Positions 9,134 to 18,870 of a stretch of DNA of 64,000 nt are shown in pieces (positions within the stretch are counted from its first letter, which is position 1; each line of letters starts with the position of its first letter). The notes beneath the pieces were generated by a model. The model had not been told where the DNA came from and searched no databases. It worked only from the letters and a program-made list of their open reading frames with translations. The translations under genes were made by a program, and so were the position numbers. Origin of the DNA: DASUPK01 sp963815665 (GTDB taxonomy: Bacteria > Actinomycetota > Thermoleophilia > Solirubrobacterales > 70-9); NCBI GenBank assembly GCA_963815665.1, contig CAWFHN010000013.1, positions 744,001 to 808,000 on the forward strand, given 5' to 3'.

Positions 9134-9704
9134 GCAGCTCAAGCTCGCGGTCGAGCATCAGCCCTGCCGAATTCTCGTCGTAGTCCGGCCCAGCCGGATC
9201 GGCGAACAGGTGCCCCTCCCCCGGATAGGTGAAGACCTCGACGTCCGCCCCCGCCGTCTCCGCCGCCCGCACGAGAGCCTCGACGCGGCTTGCGTCCATC
9301 TCCGGATCCGTCGCCTTGCTGTGCACCTGACCGGGCACGCCGTGAGGCCAGCGCGAGTCGCCCAGGCTGGCGGCCGGGGCGGTCCCGTGCATCAGCAGCA
9401 CCGCCCGCGCGCCGGGGCGAGTCAGCGCGAAGTAGTGGGCGGTCGACGCTCCCATCGAGAACCCGGCGTAGACCAGGTCGGCCGGCAGCTCGTCGAGCGC
9501 CCGGGCGGCACGCGCCATCAGCTCCGGCACCCCGAGCTCGTCGCGGTGGGCGATGCCATTCTCAAGCCGGTCGAAGGTGACGCCGTCGAACAGATCGGGC
9601 GTCTCGACCTCATGCCCCGCCTCTCGGAGCGAATCGGCCCAGCCGCGCACGTCCGCCCGGAGGCCCTGAGCGTGGTGAAACAGGACGACGTTCGCCACCG
9701 GCAC
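9117..9704 (-). CDS. dienelactone hydrolase family protein
   Basis: The 195-residue alpha/beta-hydrolase has V-V-L-F-H-H-A-Q-G-L at the N-terminus, the nucleophile-elbow region A-G-F-S-M-G-A-S-T-A-H (serine in place of the classical dienelactone-hydrolase cysteine), G-A-D-V-E-V-F-T-Y-P-G-E-G-H-L-F-A-D with the likely catalytic His, and a late D-Y-D-E-N. This matches small DLH-like hydrolases of unknown substrate. I placed the start at GTG 9704; GTG 9698 is an alternative. The longer frame to 9788 would run into the divergent lhr gene. Its 3' end overlaps the 3' end of the MMPL gene by 17 bases in convergent orientation. Confidence 0.82.
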   Translation of the reverse strand: MPVANVVLFHHAQGLRADVRGWADSLREAGHEVETPDLFDGVTFDRLENGIAHRDELGVPELMARAARALDELPADLVYAGFSMGASTAHYFALTRPGARAVLLMHGTAPAASLGDSRWPHGVPGQVHSKATDPEMDASRVEALVRAAETAGADVEVFTYPGEGHLFADPAGPDYDENSAGLMLDRELELLNRLG

Positions 9705-9760
9705 TTCATATCGAATCCGGGAGCCGGTCGGGCTCGATCGGTAAGGTCGGTAGGTTCGGC

Positions 9761-12700
9761 ATGAGTACGCCCGCGACCCCAAAGTCACCCCTGGAGCCCT
9801 TCTCCGAGCCGGTCAGGAAGTGGTTCGAGGCCTCCTTCGAGGCCGCCACGCCCGCCCAGGCGGCGGGCTGGCCCGCGATCGCCTCAGGGGAGCACACGCT
9901 GATCTGCGCCCCAACCGGCTCCGGGAAGACCCTGGCGTCGTTCCTCTGGGGGATCGACAAGCTCTCGAGGGAGCCGGAGCGCCTCGGCCAGGGAGTCCGG
10001 ATCGTCTACATCTCCCCGCTCAAGGCGCTCTCCTACGACATCGAGCGCAACCTGAGGGCGCCGCTACAGGGAACCGGGGCCCCGATCTCGGTCGCGCTGC
10101 GCACCGGGGACACCCCGCAGTCGGAGCGCCGGGCGATGCGGCGCGAGCCGCCGGACATCCTGATCACGACGCCGGAGTCGCTCTACCTGATGATCAGCTC
10201 TCAGGCCCGCGAGATCCTCGGCGGGGTCGAGGCTGTGATCGTCGACGAGATCCACGCGGTTGCCCCGTCGAAGCGAGGGTCCCATTTGGCGCTGACTCTC
10301 GAACGACTTGACCATTTGGTTGCTGGCGCGCGGGTCCTGTCGCCCACCCGCGCGAGCATCCAGAGGATTGGACTTTCGGCGACTCAACGGCCGTTGGAGC
10401 GCATCGGCGAGTTTCTCGTGGGGGCAGGGCGGGAGTGCGAGATCGTCGACGCCTCCGAGCCCAAGCAGCTCGACCTGGAGATCGTGGTCCCGGTCGAGGA
10501 CATGGTCGAGCCGAGTCCGCTCTCCAACAAACGTCGCGACGGCGCTGACACGGGCAAGACGCCCCATCCCAATCAGAAGCACTCGCCGGAGCGGATCGAC
10601 CCCGGCCCGATCGACGCCTCCCAGGACCCGGCCACCAACACCCGCTCGATCTGGCCCGCGATCTATCCGGAGCTGCTCCGCCTGGTGCGAGAGCACAACT
10701 CGACCATCGTCTTCGTCAACAACCGCCGAGCCTCAGAGCGGATCGCCAAGCGTCTCAACGAGATGCACAACGACGAGCCAGAAGCCGAGCTCCCGGCCAC
10801 GGAGCATGCTGGGCAAGGCGATTCTCGGGCGCGACAGGACCCGCCCGCCGAAATCGCTCGCGCTCATCATGGGTCCCTCAGCCACGAGGAGCGCGCCGTC
10901 GTGGAGGAGCTGCTCAAGTCCGGCGAGCTCCCCTGCCTGATCGCCACCTCCTCGCTGGAGCTGGGCATCGACATGGGCGCGGTGGATCTGGTGATCCAGG
11001 TGGAGTCGCCCAAGTCCGTCACCCGCGGCCTGCAGCGAGTCGGCCGCGCCGGGCACACGCTCGGCGAGGTCTCCAAGGGACGGATCTTCCCGAAGTTCAG
11101 GGCCGACCTGCTCGAGTGCGCCGTGGTCGCCAGGCGCATGCGCTCGGGCGAGATCGAGGAAACGGTCATCCCCCAGAACCCGCTCGATGTGCTCGCGCAG
11201 CACCTGGTCTCGATGGCGGCCCTGGACGAGTGGGAGATCGATGACGTCGAGAAGGTGGTCCGCTCGGCGCAGCCATTCGCGGAGCTCTCGCGCGAGCAGC
11301 TGGAGAACGTCCTGGACATGCTCGATGGCCGCTACCCGTCGGAGCGCTTCGCCGAGCTGCGCCCCCGGATCGTCTGGGACCGCACCAAGGGAACGATGCG
11401 CGGCCGGCCAGGAGCGCGTCAGCTCGCGGTCGCCAACGCCGGGACGATCCCCGACCGCGGCCTCTATGGCGTCCACCTCCCCGACGGCCGGCGAGTGGGC
11501 GAGCTCGACGAGGAGATGGTCTACGAGGCGCGCCCCGGCCAGACCTTCCTGCTCGGCGCGAGCACCTGGCGGATCGAGGAGATCACCCGCGACCGGGTGA
11601 TCGTCACGCCGGCGCCCGGCACACCCGGCGCGGTGCCGTTCTGGCGCGGCGATGGGATCGGCCGGCCCGCCGAGCTCGGCAAGGCGATCGGCGCTTTCAG
11701 CCGCGAGGCGGTCAACGCGGATCCGAAGAAGCTCGCGAAGGAGAACGACCTCGACAAGCTCGCCGCCCAGAACCTCGTCAACTACCTGACCGAGCAGCAG
11801 GCGGCCACGCGGGTCGTCCCCTCCGACGAGGCGATCGTGATCGAGCGCTTCCGCGACGAGATCGGCGACTGGCGCCTCTGCGTCCTCTCTCCCTTCGGCG
11901 GCCGCGTGCACGCTGCCTGGGGCCTGGCGCTCGCGGCGAAGATCCGCGACGAGAAGAACTTGGAGGCCGACGCGATCTGGTCGGACGACGGCATCGTCAT
12001 CCACCTCCCCGACGCCGACGAGCCGCCCCCAGGCGACCTGGTGATGGTCGAGCCGGACGAGCTGGAGGACCTGGTGATCCGCGAGCTCTCGGGCTCGGCC
12101 CTGTTCGGCGCCCGGTTTCGCGAGAACGCCTCTCGCTCGCTGCTGATCCCGCGGGCCTGGCCCGGCAAGAGGACCCCCCTCTGGCAGCAGCGCCTCAAGT
12201 CCCAGAGCCTGCTCGAGGTCGCCCGCGACTTCCCCCGCTTTCCCGTGATCCTCGAGACCTACCGCGAGGTGATGCGCGACGTCCTCGACCTGCCGGCGCT
12301 GAAGGACCTCCTCCAGAAGCTTCACTCGCGGGAGATCACGATGGTCGAGGTCGAGACGCCCACCGCCTCGCCGTTCGCCTCCTCGCTGCTCTTCGACTAC
12401 GTCGCCACCTACATGTACGAGGGCGACACGCCGAACGCGGAGCGCCGCGCCGCGGCCCTCGCCCTCGATCGCGACCTGCTGGCCGAGCTGCTGGGACAGG
12501 AGGAGCTGCGCGAGCTGATCGACCCCGAGGCGCTCGCGGAGGTCGCCGAGCAGCTCCAGCACCTGACCGAGGCGGGGCTCGCCAAGGACCGGGACGGCCT
12601 CCAGCAGATCCTGCGCCGTCTCGGCGATCTGACCGCCGAGGAGTGCGAGCAGCGGACCGAGGAGGGTTACTCGGCCGCGTCGATGCTCGAGAAGCTGGTC

Positions 12701-14299
12701 AAGGAGCGCCGGGCCGCCGTGGTCAGGGTCGCGGGCGAGGAGCGCTACATCGCCGCGGAGGACGCGGGCCTCTTTCGCGATGCCCTGGGAGTGCCGGAGC
12801 CGGCGGGCCTGCCGGAGAGCTTTCTGCAGGAGGTCGATGACGCGCTCGTGTCGCTGGTCCGCCGCTACGCGGCAACGCACGTTCCCTTCCCGACCCGCCA
12901 GCTCGCCGACCGGTACGGCGTGGACCCGAGCTCGGCCCTGAGGGAGCTTGAGCGCTCGGGCAACCTGGTTCGCGGTGAGCTCCTCCCCGGAGGCACCGCC
13001 CGCGAGTGGTGCGAGGCTGACGTCCTGCGCCGCCTGCGGCGAGCCAGCCTCGCTCGGCTGCGCAAGGAGGTCGAGGCCACCGACCCGCGCGAGCTGGCTC
13101 GCTTCCTGCCGAGCTGGCAGAACGTCGACGCCCACGGCCGCTCGGGCGCCGGGCCCGACCGCCTGCGCGAGGCGCTCGTCTCGCTGCAGGGTGTCGCCCT
13201 GACGCCGAAGACCTGGGAGCGGGACGTCCTGCCCCGCAGGCTCGGCGAGTACAGCCCGACCTGGCTCGACGAGCTCTGCACGAGCGGCGAGCTCGTCTGG
13301 GTGGGCGCCGGATCGCTCGGTCGCAGCGACGGCAAGGTCGCCCTCTACTTCCGCGAGGATGTCCGGCTCGCCGGCCCGCCACCGGCCAACGCGAAGATCG
13401 ATCGACCCGAGGGCGAGATCCACGATGCGATCCGCGAGCGCCTGTCCCTGGGCCCGTGTTTCTGGCTCGACCTCCTGGAGCTGGACGGCTCGCCCGAGGA
13501 GCTCCACGAGGCGCTCTGGGACCTGGCCTGGTGCGGCGAGGTGACCAACGATGCCTTTGCTCCGCTGCGCGCTCCCCGCCTCCGGGCCGCCCAGCGCTCA
13601 GATCGCGCAGGGCGCCGCTTCGCCCGACGGCGCGCCGCGGCAGCGGGAACCGTGATCGGCCGCTGGTCGCTCAGCGCATCGCTGTTCGAGGGCGCCCCCA
13701 CCGCCGGGCCGAGGACGCGCGCCCTGGCCGAGCTGATGCTGGAGCGCCACGGGATCGTCACTCGTGAGACGGCGATCGCGGAGGGCATCCCCGGCGGCTT
13801 CGCCTCGATCTACGGCGAGCTGCAGAACCTGGAGCTGCTCGGCACGGCGCGCCGCGGGTACTTCGTCGAGGGCCTGGGCGGCGCACAGTTCGCCCTCCCC
13901 GGCGCGGTGGAGCGATTGCGGAGCCTCCCCCAGACCGACGGCTCCCTGCAGGTGCTGGCGGCGACCGACCCGGCCAACCCCTACGGGGCAACCCTCTCCT
14001 GGCCCAAGCTGGAGGGTCAGCGCCGACCCGCCCGGACCGCCGGCGCCTACGTGATGCTGCGCGACGGCGAGCCCCTGATCTACGTGGAGAGAGGCGGCAA
14101 GGGGATCCTGCGGCTGCAGAAGCTCGATGATGAGCAGCTGGCCGGCGCCCTCGCCGAGCTGGCCGCCGCCGCCCAGGGCGGGCAGATCGAGAAGCTCGCA
14201 ATCGAGCGCCTCGACGGCGAGCCCGTGATCGGCTCCGGCATGGAGTCGGCCCTGATCGAGGCCGGCTTCAGGCGCCAGCCGCGCCGCCTCGTGGCTTAG
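9761..14299 (+). CDS. lhr: large ATP-dependent helicase Lhr
   Basis: The 1512-residue protein is a full-length Lhr superfamily 2 helicase, a 3'-to-5' DNA/RNA-DNA translocase linked to DNA repair. Visible motifs are Walker A A-P-T-G-S-G-K-T (residues 50-57), T-T-P-E-S, the D-E-I-H box (162-165), L-S-A-T (205-208), S-S-L-E-L-G-I-D-M-G and Q-R-V-G-R-A-G-H. Winged-helix and the long Lhr C-terminal region follow, matching the large actinobacterial/E. coli type. A hydrophilic insertion lies at about residues 253-293 between the two RecA domains, and another near 340-365. The 3' end overlaps the convergent GGDEF gene by four bases. Confidence 0.93.
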   Translation: MSTPATPKSPLEPFSEPVRKWFEASFEAATPAQAAGWPAIASGEHTLICAPTGSGKTLASFLWGIDKLSREPERLGQGVRIVYISPLKALSYDIERNLRAPLQGTGAPISVALRTGDTPQSERRAMRREPPDILITTPESLYLMISSQAREILGGVEAVIVDEIHAVAPSKRGSHLALTLERLDHLVAGARVLSPTRASIQRIGLSATQRPLERIGEFLVGAGRECEIVDASEPKQLDLEIVVPVEDMVEPSPLSNKRRDGADTGKTPHPNQKHSPERIDPGPIDASQDPATNTRSIWPAIYPELLRLVREHNSTIVFVNNRRASERIAKRLNEMHNDEPEAELPATEHAGQGDSRARQDPPAEIARAHHGSLSHEERAVVEELLKSGELPCLIATSSLELGIDMGAVDLVIQVESPKSVTRGLQRVGRAGHTLGEVSKGRIFPKFRADLLECAVVARRMRSGEIEETVIPQNPLDVLAQHLVSMAALDEWEIDDVEKVVRSAQPFAELSREQLENVLDMLDGRYPSERFAELRPRIVWDRTKGTMRGRPGARQLAVANAGTIPDRGLYGVHLPDGRRVGELDEEMVYEARPGQTFLLGASTWRIEEITRDRVIVTPAPGTPGAVPFWRGDGIGRPAELGKAIGAFSREAVNADPKKLAKENDLDKLAAQNLVNYLTEQQAATRVVPSDEAIVIERFRDEIGDWRLCVLSPFGGRVHAAWGLALAAKIRDEKNLEADAIWSDDGIVIHLPDADEPPPGDLVMVEPDELEDLVIRELSGSALFGARFRENASRSLLIPRAWPGKRTPLWQQRLKSQSLLEVARDFPRFPVILETYREVMRDVLDLPALKDLLQKLHSREITMVEVETPTASPFASSLLFDYVATYMYEGDTPNAERRAAALALDRDLLAELLGQEELRELIDPEALAEVAEQLQHLTEAGLAKDRDGLQQILRRLGDLTAEECEQRTEEGYSAASMLEKLVKERRAAVVRVAGEERYIAAEDAGLFRDALGVPEPAGLPESFLQEVDDALVSLVRRYAATHVPFPTRQLADRYGVDPSSALRELERSGNLVRGELLPGGTAREWCEADVLRRLRRASLARLRKEVEATDPRELARFLPSWQNVDAHGRSGAGPDRLREALVSLQGVALTPKTWERDVLPRRLGEYSPTWLDELCTSGELVWVGAGSLGRSDGKVALYFREDVRLAGPPPANAKIDRPEGEIHDAIRERLSLGPCFWLDLLELDGSPEELHEALWDLAWCGEVTNDAFAPLRAPRLRAAQRSDRAGRRFARRRAAAAGTVIGRWSLSASLFEGAPTAGPRTRALAELMLERHGIVTRETAIAEGIPGGFASIYGELQNLELLGTARRGYFVEGLGGAQFALPGAVERLRSLPQTDGSLQVLAATDPANPYGATLSWPKLEGQRRPARTAGAYVMLRDGEPLIYVERGGKGILRLQKLDDEQLAGALAELAAAAQGGQIEKLAIERLDGEPVIGSGMESALIEAGFRRQPRRLVA

Positions 14300-16902
14300 C
14301 GGTCGCCTTCGACCCCGGCTTTATGGCGAAGCCGTCGATCGAGAACCTTGAGGAAGGCCTCGACCACCTCCGGGTCGAACTGGGTGCCGGCGTTGTCCTC
14401 CAGCTCCTTGCAGGCCTTCTCATGCGACATGGCCTCGCGGTAGGGGCGATCCGAGGTCATGGCGTGGTAGGCGTCGACGGCCAGGACGATCCGGGCGCCG
14501 AGCGGGATCTGCTCGGCGCTCAGCCCCTCCGGATAGCCGCCACCGTCCCAGTGCTCATGCGCGTGGCGGACGATGGTCCTGACCCCGTAGAGGAACGGCA
14601 CGGGCGCCAGGATCTCGGCGCCGATCGCCGGATGCTGCTTGATCACCTCGAACTCCTCGTCGGTCAGCGGGCCCGGCTTGTTGATCAGCGCATCCGGGAT
14701 GGCGATCTTGCCGACGTCGTGGAAGATGCCGCCGTAGCGGAGATCGTCGATAGCGCCCTCCGACAGGTTGAGCTCGCGCCCGACGTCGACGGCCAGCTCC
14801 GCGATCGAGCGCGCGTGATCCGCCGTGTAGCTGTCCTTCGCCTCGAGGGCGGCGGCCAGCGCCTCGGCGGTGCCGATCATCGACTGGGTCAGCTGCTCAT
14901 AGAGGTCACCCGTCCGGATCGCGGCGGAGAGATGCTCCGCCACCCCCGCGATCAGCTCAACGTCGACGTCGTCCAGCGACCGCTGCCCCGCGATGCACGA
15001 AACGGCACCCCAGGCGCGCCCACCGATGATCAGCGGCACGGCAACCTCCTTGGAGGAGCCGCCCTTCACCCGTCGCTTCTCCCGCAGCGCGCGGCCGATT
15101 GATCCGTCGTCCGCGTCGCGCGAGTGGGGTGACGGGGCGCCGGGGCCGGCCTCCGCGACGACCTCGAGCCGCCCGCTGGAGACCAGCTGGAGCACCGCGC
15201 AGAGCTCGAGCTGGAGAACGTCCTGAAGCTCGGTCACCGCCACCGCGGCGCTCACGCCGGAGTCGCTCTCGCGGGCCACGCCGAGTCCGATGTCCCCGGC
15301 CACCGCTCGCCAGCGCTGTCTGCGGTCGGGGGACGCCCCGTTGACGGTCGATGCCTTGACCGGGCTCGTGCTGCGCGATGCTCGGCGCACGGACCCTGGG
15401 CTCAGGCTCCCCTTCGCCTCGCGCAGGGCGTCGTCGGCCCGACCGATCAGCTCCTGCATGGACTCCCCCTCGCTGCGCTCGGCGACCCCGACGCAGGCCG
15501 TGATCCTTCCGCCGGGCACGTTCAGCGAGCTGATCGAGGTGCGCATCCTGTCGAGGACCGGCGCAGCCTGATGCTCGGAGGCCTCGGGGAGGATCACCGC
15601 GAATTCGTCCCCGCCGTAACGGGCGACCACGTCGCCGCCCCGGATGCTGGAGCGAAGCGCGGCGCCGACGCTCTTCAGGACCCCGTCGCCGCTCGGATGA
15701 CCGAAGACGTCGTTGACGGACTTGAAGCCATCGAGGTCCAGGATCGCGACCGAGAGCCGGGTGCCGTTCTGATCGGCATCGGCGATCCTGGCAAGCAGGT
15801 GCCGCTGCAGCCCATCGCGGTTGAGACACCCGGTGAGCCCGTCGATCTCCGCCGCCTCGCGCACCTCCGCATGCCGTTCGGCGTTTGCACAGGCCATCGC
15901 CGCCAGCTCAGCGAAGCCCTCCAAGAGCGCGACGTCGCCCACCGTGATCCTGCGCGGCGAGAAGAAGCCCGCGGAGATGAACCCCCTGATCCGATCGTCC
16001 CATCGGAGAGGCACCGCCACCGCCGCCTTGATGTGGTCCAGGCTGCTGGTGCCCGGTGGGGCCATGCCGTCCTCCGAATAGCTCTCCGTCATCAGAGTGC
16101 TACCCGCCTGAATCGCCCGGCCGCCCAGGCCGGCGCCCGGCGGATGCCGCACGCCCAGGACGTCGTCCGGCAGGCCGACCTGCCCGATCACCAGGTAGCC
16201 ATCGACCTCGTCACCGAGCGAGCATCCCACCGAATCGGAGTCGAGTGCCCTCCCGACCTCCTCGGCCGCGGTCTGCATGATGTCCTCGAACTCGAGCGAG
16301 CTCCCCATCGACTTCGCGGCCCGCAGCAGCGCCGCCTGCTCCTTTGCGCTCCGGTTCCGTGCCTCGTAGGCCCAGATCCGCTCCAGCGCCTGACCTCCCG
16401 CCACGGTGACCGCCTCGAGCATCGCGCGATCCGTCTCGTTGAAGGGGGTCCGGTGCATCCGTGCAACCACCACGACGACCGGCCGGCCGTCCGCGGTGCG
16501 GAACGGCGCCACCATCGAGCTGCGGGCGCCGATGCCCAGGATGTCCTCGCCGCTCATGAGAGACGCGCGGTCGCCTTCGATCGGCTCAAGGCATTCCCGA
16601 CGCACGAGCAGGCCCCTCGCCGTATCGAGGCTCAGACCCACCGTCGCGATCGCCCGGGCCGGTCGCCTTTCGTCGCCTCCATCGAGCAGGCAGGCCAGCT
16701 CCGCGTCGAACACCTCGCAGAGCTCGTCGGTGAAGCGCCGGGCGAGATCGTCCTCGGTCGATGCGGCATTGACGAGCCCGATGATCGCGGCGCGGCGGGC
16801 TGCCTCGACAAAGCGTTGCCTCAGCGAGCGCTCGACGGTTCCACCGTCGAGATCGCGCGACCCGGCTTCGGCTTCAGCCGAAGGCAACTGTGACGACGGC
16901 AT
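14296..16902 (-). CDS. GAF-GGDEF-GAF-HD-GYP cyclic-dinucleotide turnover protein
   Basis: The 868-residue protein carries both a diguanylate cyclase and an HD-GYP phosphodiesterase domain. In order I read two GAF-like domains (about 40-180 and 195-345), a GGDEF domain (about 350-500), a third GAF-like domain (about 530-665) and HD-GYP (about 690-855). The GGDEF motif is intact at 430-434, with an RxxD inhibitory site (R421-G-G-D424) five residues upstream. The HD-GYP side keeps H728-D729, V-G-K, H757 and G-G-Y-P at 788-791. Both activities therefore look possible. I chose ATG 16902 because AAAGGAG lies just upstream. It starts inside the end of the FIST gene (29-base overlap), implying translational coupling. 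There is no obvious membrane segment. Confidence 0.92.
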   Translation of the reverse strand: MPSSQLPSAEAEAGSRDLDGGTVERSLRQRFVEAARRAAIIGLVNAASTEDDLARRFTDELCEVFDAELACLLDGGDERRPARAIATVGLSLDTARGLLVRRECLEPIEGDRASLMSGEDILGIGARSSMVAPFRTADGRPVVVVVARMHRTPFNETDRAMLEAVTVAGGQALERIWAYEARNRSAKEQAALLRAAKSMGSSLEFEDIMQTAAEEVGRALDSDSVGCSLGDEVDGYLVIGQVGLPDDVLGVRHPPGAGLGGRAIQAGSTLMTESYSEDGMAPPGTSSLDHIKAAVAVPLRWDDRIRGFISAGFFSPRRITVGDVALLEGFAELAAMACANAERHAEVREAAEIDGLTGCLNRDGLQRHLLARIADADQNGTRLSVAILDLDGFKSVNDVFGHPSGDGVLKSVGAALRSSIRGGDVVARYGGDEFAVILPEASEHQAAPVLDRMRTSISSLNVPGGRITACVGVAERSEGESMQELIGRADDALREAKGSLSPGSVRRASRSTSPVKASTVNGASPDRRQRWRAVAGDIGLGVARESDSGVSAAVAVTELQDVLQLELCAVLQLVSSGRLEVVAEAGPGAPSPHSRDADDGSIGRALREKRRVKGGSSKEVAVPLIIGGRAWGAVSCIAGQRSLDDVDVELIAGVAEHLSAAIRTGDLYEQLTQSMIGTAEALAAALEAKDSYTADHARSIAELAVDVGRELNLSEGAIDDLRYGGIFHDVGKIAIPDALINKPGPLTDEEFEVIKQHPAIGAEILAPVPFLYGVRTIVRHAHEHWDGGGYPEGLSAEQIPLGARIVLAVDAYHAMTSDRPYREAMSHEKACKELEDNAGTQFDPEVVEAFLKVLDRRLRHKAGVEGDR

Positions 16903-18028
16903 GGTTTCGGTCTCCTTTGGCGCCCTGGAGCCTTGCCACCTCGCCGTGCGTGTAGAGGCCCACGACGGGCGGTACCGGATCACCCAGGGGGGCGGTGATC
17001 GCCTCGACCTCCTGGGGGATCCCCTCCCGCAGGGCGCGTCGGCGCCCGGCGCAGTCGAAGACCAGTGCCGCCTTCGGGTCGCCGCCCCCGAGGGCGCCGA
17101 TCGCCTCGTTCACCGAGGCGGCGCCGCTCGTGAGCAGGTCGTCGAAGTCGAGCTCGGTGAACTCGATCACCGCGCTCTCGGGGATACCCGTGCCGAGGAC
17201 GATCCCACCCTCGTCCGTCCGCCCGAGAACGTGGCGGAGGCGGAAGTCGCCATGGAGCTCGGGCTGGGCGATCGGGTGGGTGATCGCCATGGACTCGAAC
17301 TCCTCGTCGTCGAAGGCAAGCCCCGCGAAACCGAGCTGCTCCAGGTAGACCTCCTCCGCCGGCCGGCCATCGATCTCCTCTACCAGCTGGCCGTTCGAGC
17401 GCGTCAGGATCGACGGGGTCCCGCGCGTCTTGCAGGTCTGCTCGTTCCCGAGGCCGAGCGGCCGCTCGGAGTGAATCGCCACCGCCACCACGCTGTCCGT
17501 GCTGGCCCGCCCATCGTGGAAGTGACGCTTCTCGGCGCCGCCGGCGGCGCCGCCGGCAAGGGGCACGCCGGGGCCGGCGGCCTCGTAGGCGCCGGACACC
17601 GTGTCGGCGATGTCCCCTCGTGTGGAGTCGATGAAGAGGAGGACGAGATCGGCATCCGTCCCGAGCTCCTCGAGGGCCTTGCTGGTGCAGGCCTGGCCGG
17701 CGGTCCTGAGATCGCCGCTCGCCTCCTCCCTGGCGGCGACGGCGGCGCTCAGATGCGAGCCGAAGGCCATCGCGACGCAACCCTCGTCCATTGGGCCCTC
17801 TGGACCGAACAGGCCCTTCCCCGTCATGCCCGCGCTGGAGGCGCCCCCGGCGGCCTCGGCCATCTCGGTGGCGTCCCGCTCGAAGTCCCGGTCCCCGCTG
17901 GTGAAGGCGAGAACCAGGCCAGGGTCGCCCTGCAGCCCGTCCACGGCCTCGCGGCAAGCCTGCCCGACGGCCTCCGGCCCCGAGGCTGCGGTCGCGGCCG
18001 CAATCTCCTTTGTGGTGGCAGCCCTCAT
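16874..18028 (-). CDS. FIST N- and C-domain sensory protein
   Basis: The 384-residue protein matches the FIST sensory module throughout: an N-terminal FIST part (V-L-A-F-T-S-G-D-R-D, then G-M-T-G-K-G-L-F, A-F-G-S-H-L-S-A-A) and a FIST C part (G-A-A-S-V-N-E-A-I-G-A-L-G-G-G-D-P-K-A-A-L-V-F-D-C-A-G-R-R). FIST domains are known as small-ligand (perhaps amino acid) sensors that feed GGDEF, EAL, chemotaxis or kinase outputs. Here the sensor is a separate protein, made just ahead of the overlapping GGDEF/HD-GYP gene. That arrangement makes it a likely input partner for that enzyme. It lacks a signal peptide or membrane segment. The ligand is unknown. Confidence 0.9.
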   Translation of the reverse strand: MRAATTKEIAAATAASGPEAVGQACREAVDGLQGDPGLVLAFTSGDRDFERDATEMAEAAGGASSAGMTGKGLFGPEGPMDEGCVAMAFGSHLSAAVAAREEASGDLRTAGQACTSKALEELGTDADLVLLFIDSTRGDIADTVSGAYEAAGPGVPLAGGAAGGAEKRHFHDGRASTDSVVAVAIHSERPLGLGNEQTCKTRGTPSILTRSNGQLVEEIDGRPAEEVYLEQLGFAGLAFDDEEFESMAITHPIAQPELHGDFRLRHVLGRTDEGGIVLGTGIPESAVIEFTELDFDDLLTSGAASVNEAIGALGGGDPKAALVFDCAGRRRALREGIPQEVEAITAPLGDPVPPVVGLYTHGEVARLQGAKGDRNHAVVTVAFG

Positions 18029-18170
18029 GACTTCATGCCCCTAAGACAGTCGAGGCGAGGTTCGGATACCTCAACCGGCCAAGCGTACCGTCGAGTCAGC
18101 ACCCTGTCCTCCGCATTTTTCGCCCCTGGACACCAGGATCCCGTCCCAAGCAGGGATAATCGACGGTGGG

Positions 18171-18869
18171 ATGGAGAACGGAGCAAGACAAGGGATCGTC
18201 GAGCTCCTCGACCGCGTGCCCCTCTTCTCGGAGCTCTCGCCCGAGGAGCTGGACCGGGTCGCTCAGGTCGCGATCCCGCGGAGCTTCCCGGGCGACACCC
18301 GGGTCTTCCACGAGGGCGATCCCGGCGACGCCTGCTACATCGTCAGCCGTGGCAGCTGCCGGGTCATACGCCAGCACTCGGACGGGCGCGTGATCACTCT
18401 GGCGACCCTCGGCCCCGGGGCGATCTTCGGCGAGCTGGCGATGCTCGACGGTGAGCGCCGCTCGGCCAGCGTCGAGACCGCCGAGGACACCGAGCTGCTG
18501 GCGCTGCCCGCGACCGACCTGCGCGCCCTGATCCGCGAGCATCCGGAGATGGCAGAGAAGCTCATCGTGGCCCTCACCCGTCGCCTGCGAGAGGCGAACG
18601 AGCGGATCGCGCGGCAGTCCTTCCAGACCGTGCCGAGCCGGGTCGCCGGGGTCCTCAACCAGCTGCTCGCCGAGGAGACCGTCACCCCCCTGGTCAGGGA
18701 CGGCGTCACCATCCGGCTGCGACAGTCCGATCTCGCTCAGATGGCCGGGACCTCGCGTGAGAGCGTCAGCCGCTTTCTCGCCACGCTCGAGCGAGCCGGG
18801 GTCGTCCAGGTGGGACGGGGCCGCGTGACGGTGATCGAGCCCGAGCGCCTCGACGCCTACATCTTCTGA
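18171..18869 (+). CDS. Crp/Fnr family transcriptional regulator
   Basis: The 232-residue regulator has a cyclic-nucleotide-binding-type beta barrel (about 10-125, with F-x-E-G-D-P-G-D-A-C-Y-I-V and G-A-I-F-G-E-L-A-M-L-D-G-E-R-R-S-A-S-V). A long dimer helix and a C-terminal winged helix follow (L-R-Q-S-D-L-A-Q-M-A-G-T-S-R-E-S-V-S-R). The phosphate-binding cassette G-E-L-A-x-x-x-x-x-R-R-S-A-S-V is complete, so cAMP-type binding is plausible, and there are no Fnr-type cysteines. The gene diverges from the FIST operon. A GATAAT box at 18155-18160 lies ten bases before the ATG, implying a very short leader. Confidence 0.92.
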   Translation: MENGARQGIVELLDRVPLFSELSPEELDRVAQVAIPRSFPGDTRVFHEGDPGDACYIVSRGSCRVIRQHSDGRVITLATLGPGAIFGELAMLDGERRSASVETAEDTELLALPATDLRALIREHPEMAEKLIVALTRRLREANERIARQSFQTVPSRVAGVLNQLLAEETVTPLVRDGVTIRLRQSDLAQMAGTSRESVSRFLATLERAGVVQVGRGRVTVIEPERLDAYIF

Positions 18870-18870
18870 G

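Noticed and set aside
10733..13507. 924-residue open frame antisense to lhr
   Set aside because: Mirror of the lhr codon pattern with no motif; the plus strand encodes an intact helicase.
15571..16893. 440-residue plus-strand frame over the GGDEF gene
   Set aside because: Shadow of the intact minus-strand GGDEF/HD-GYP gene.
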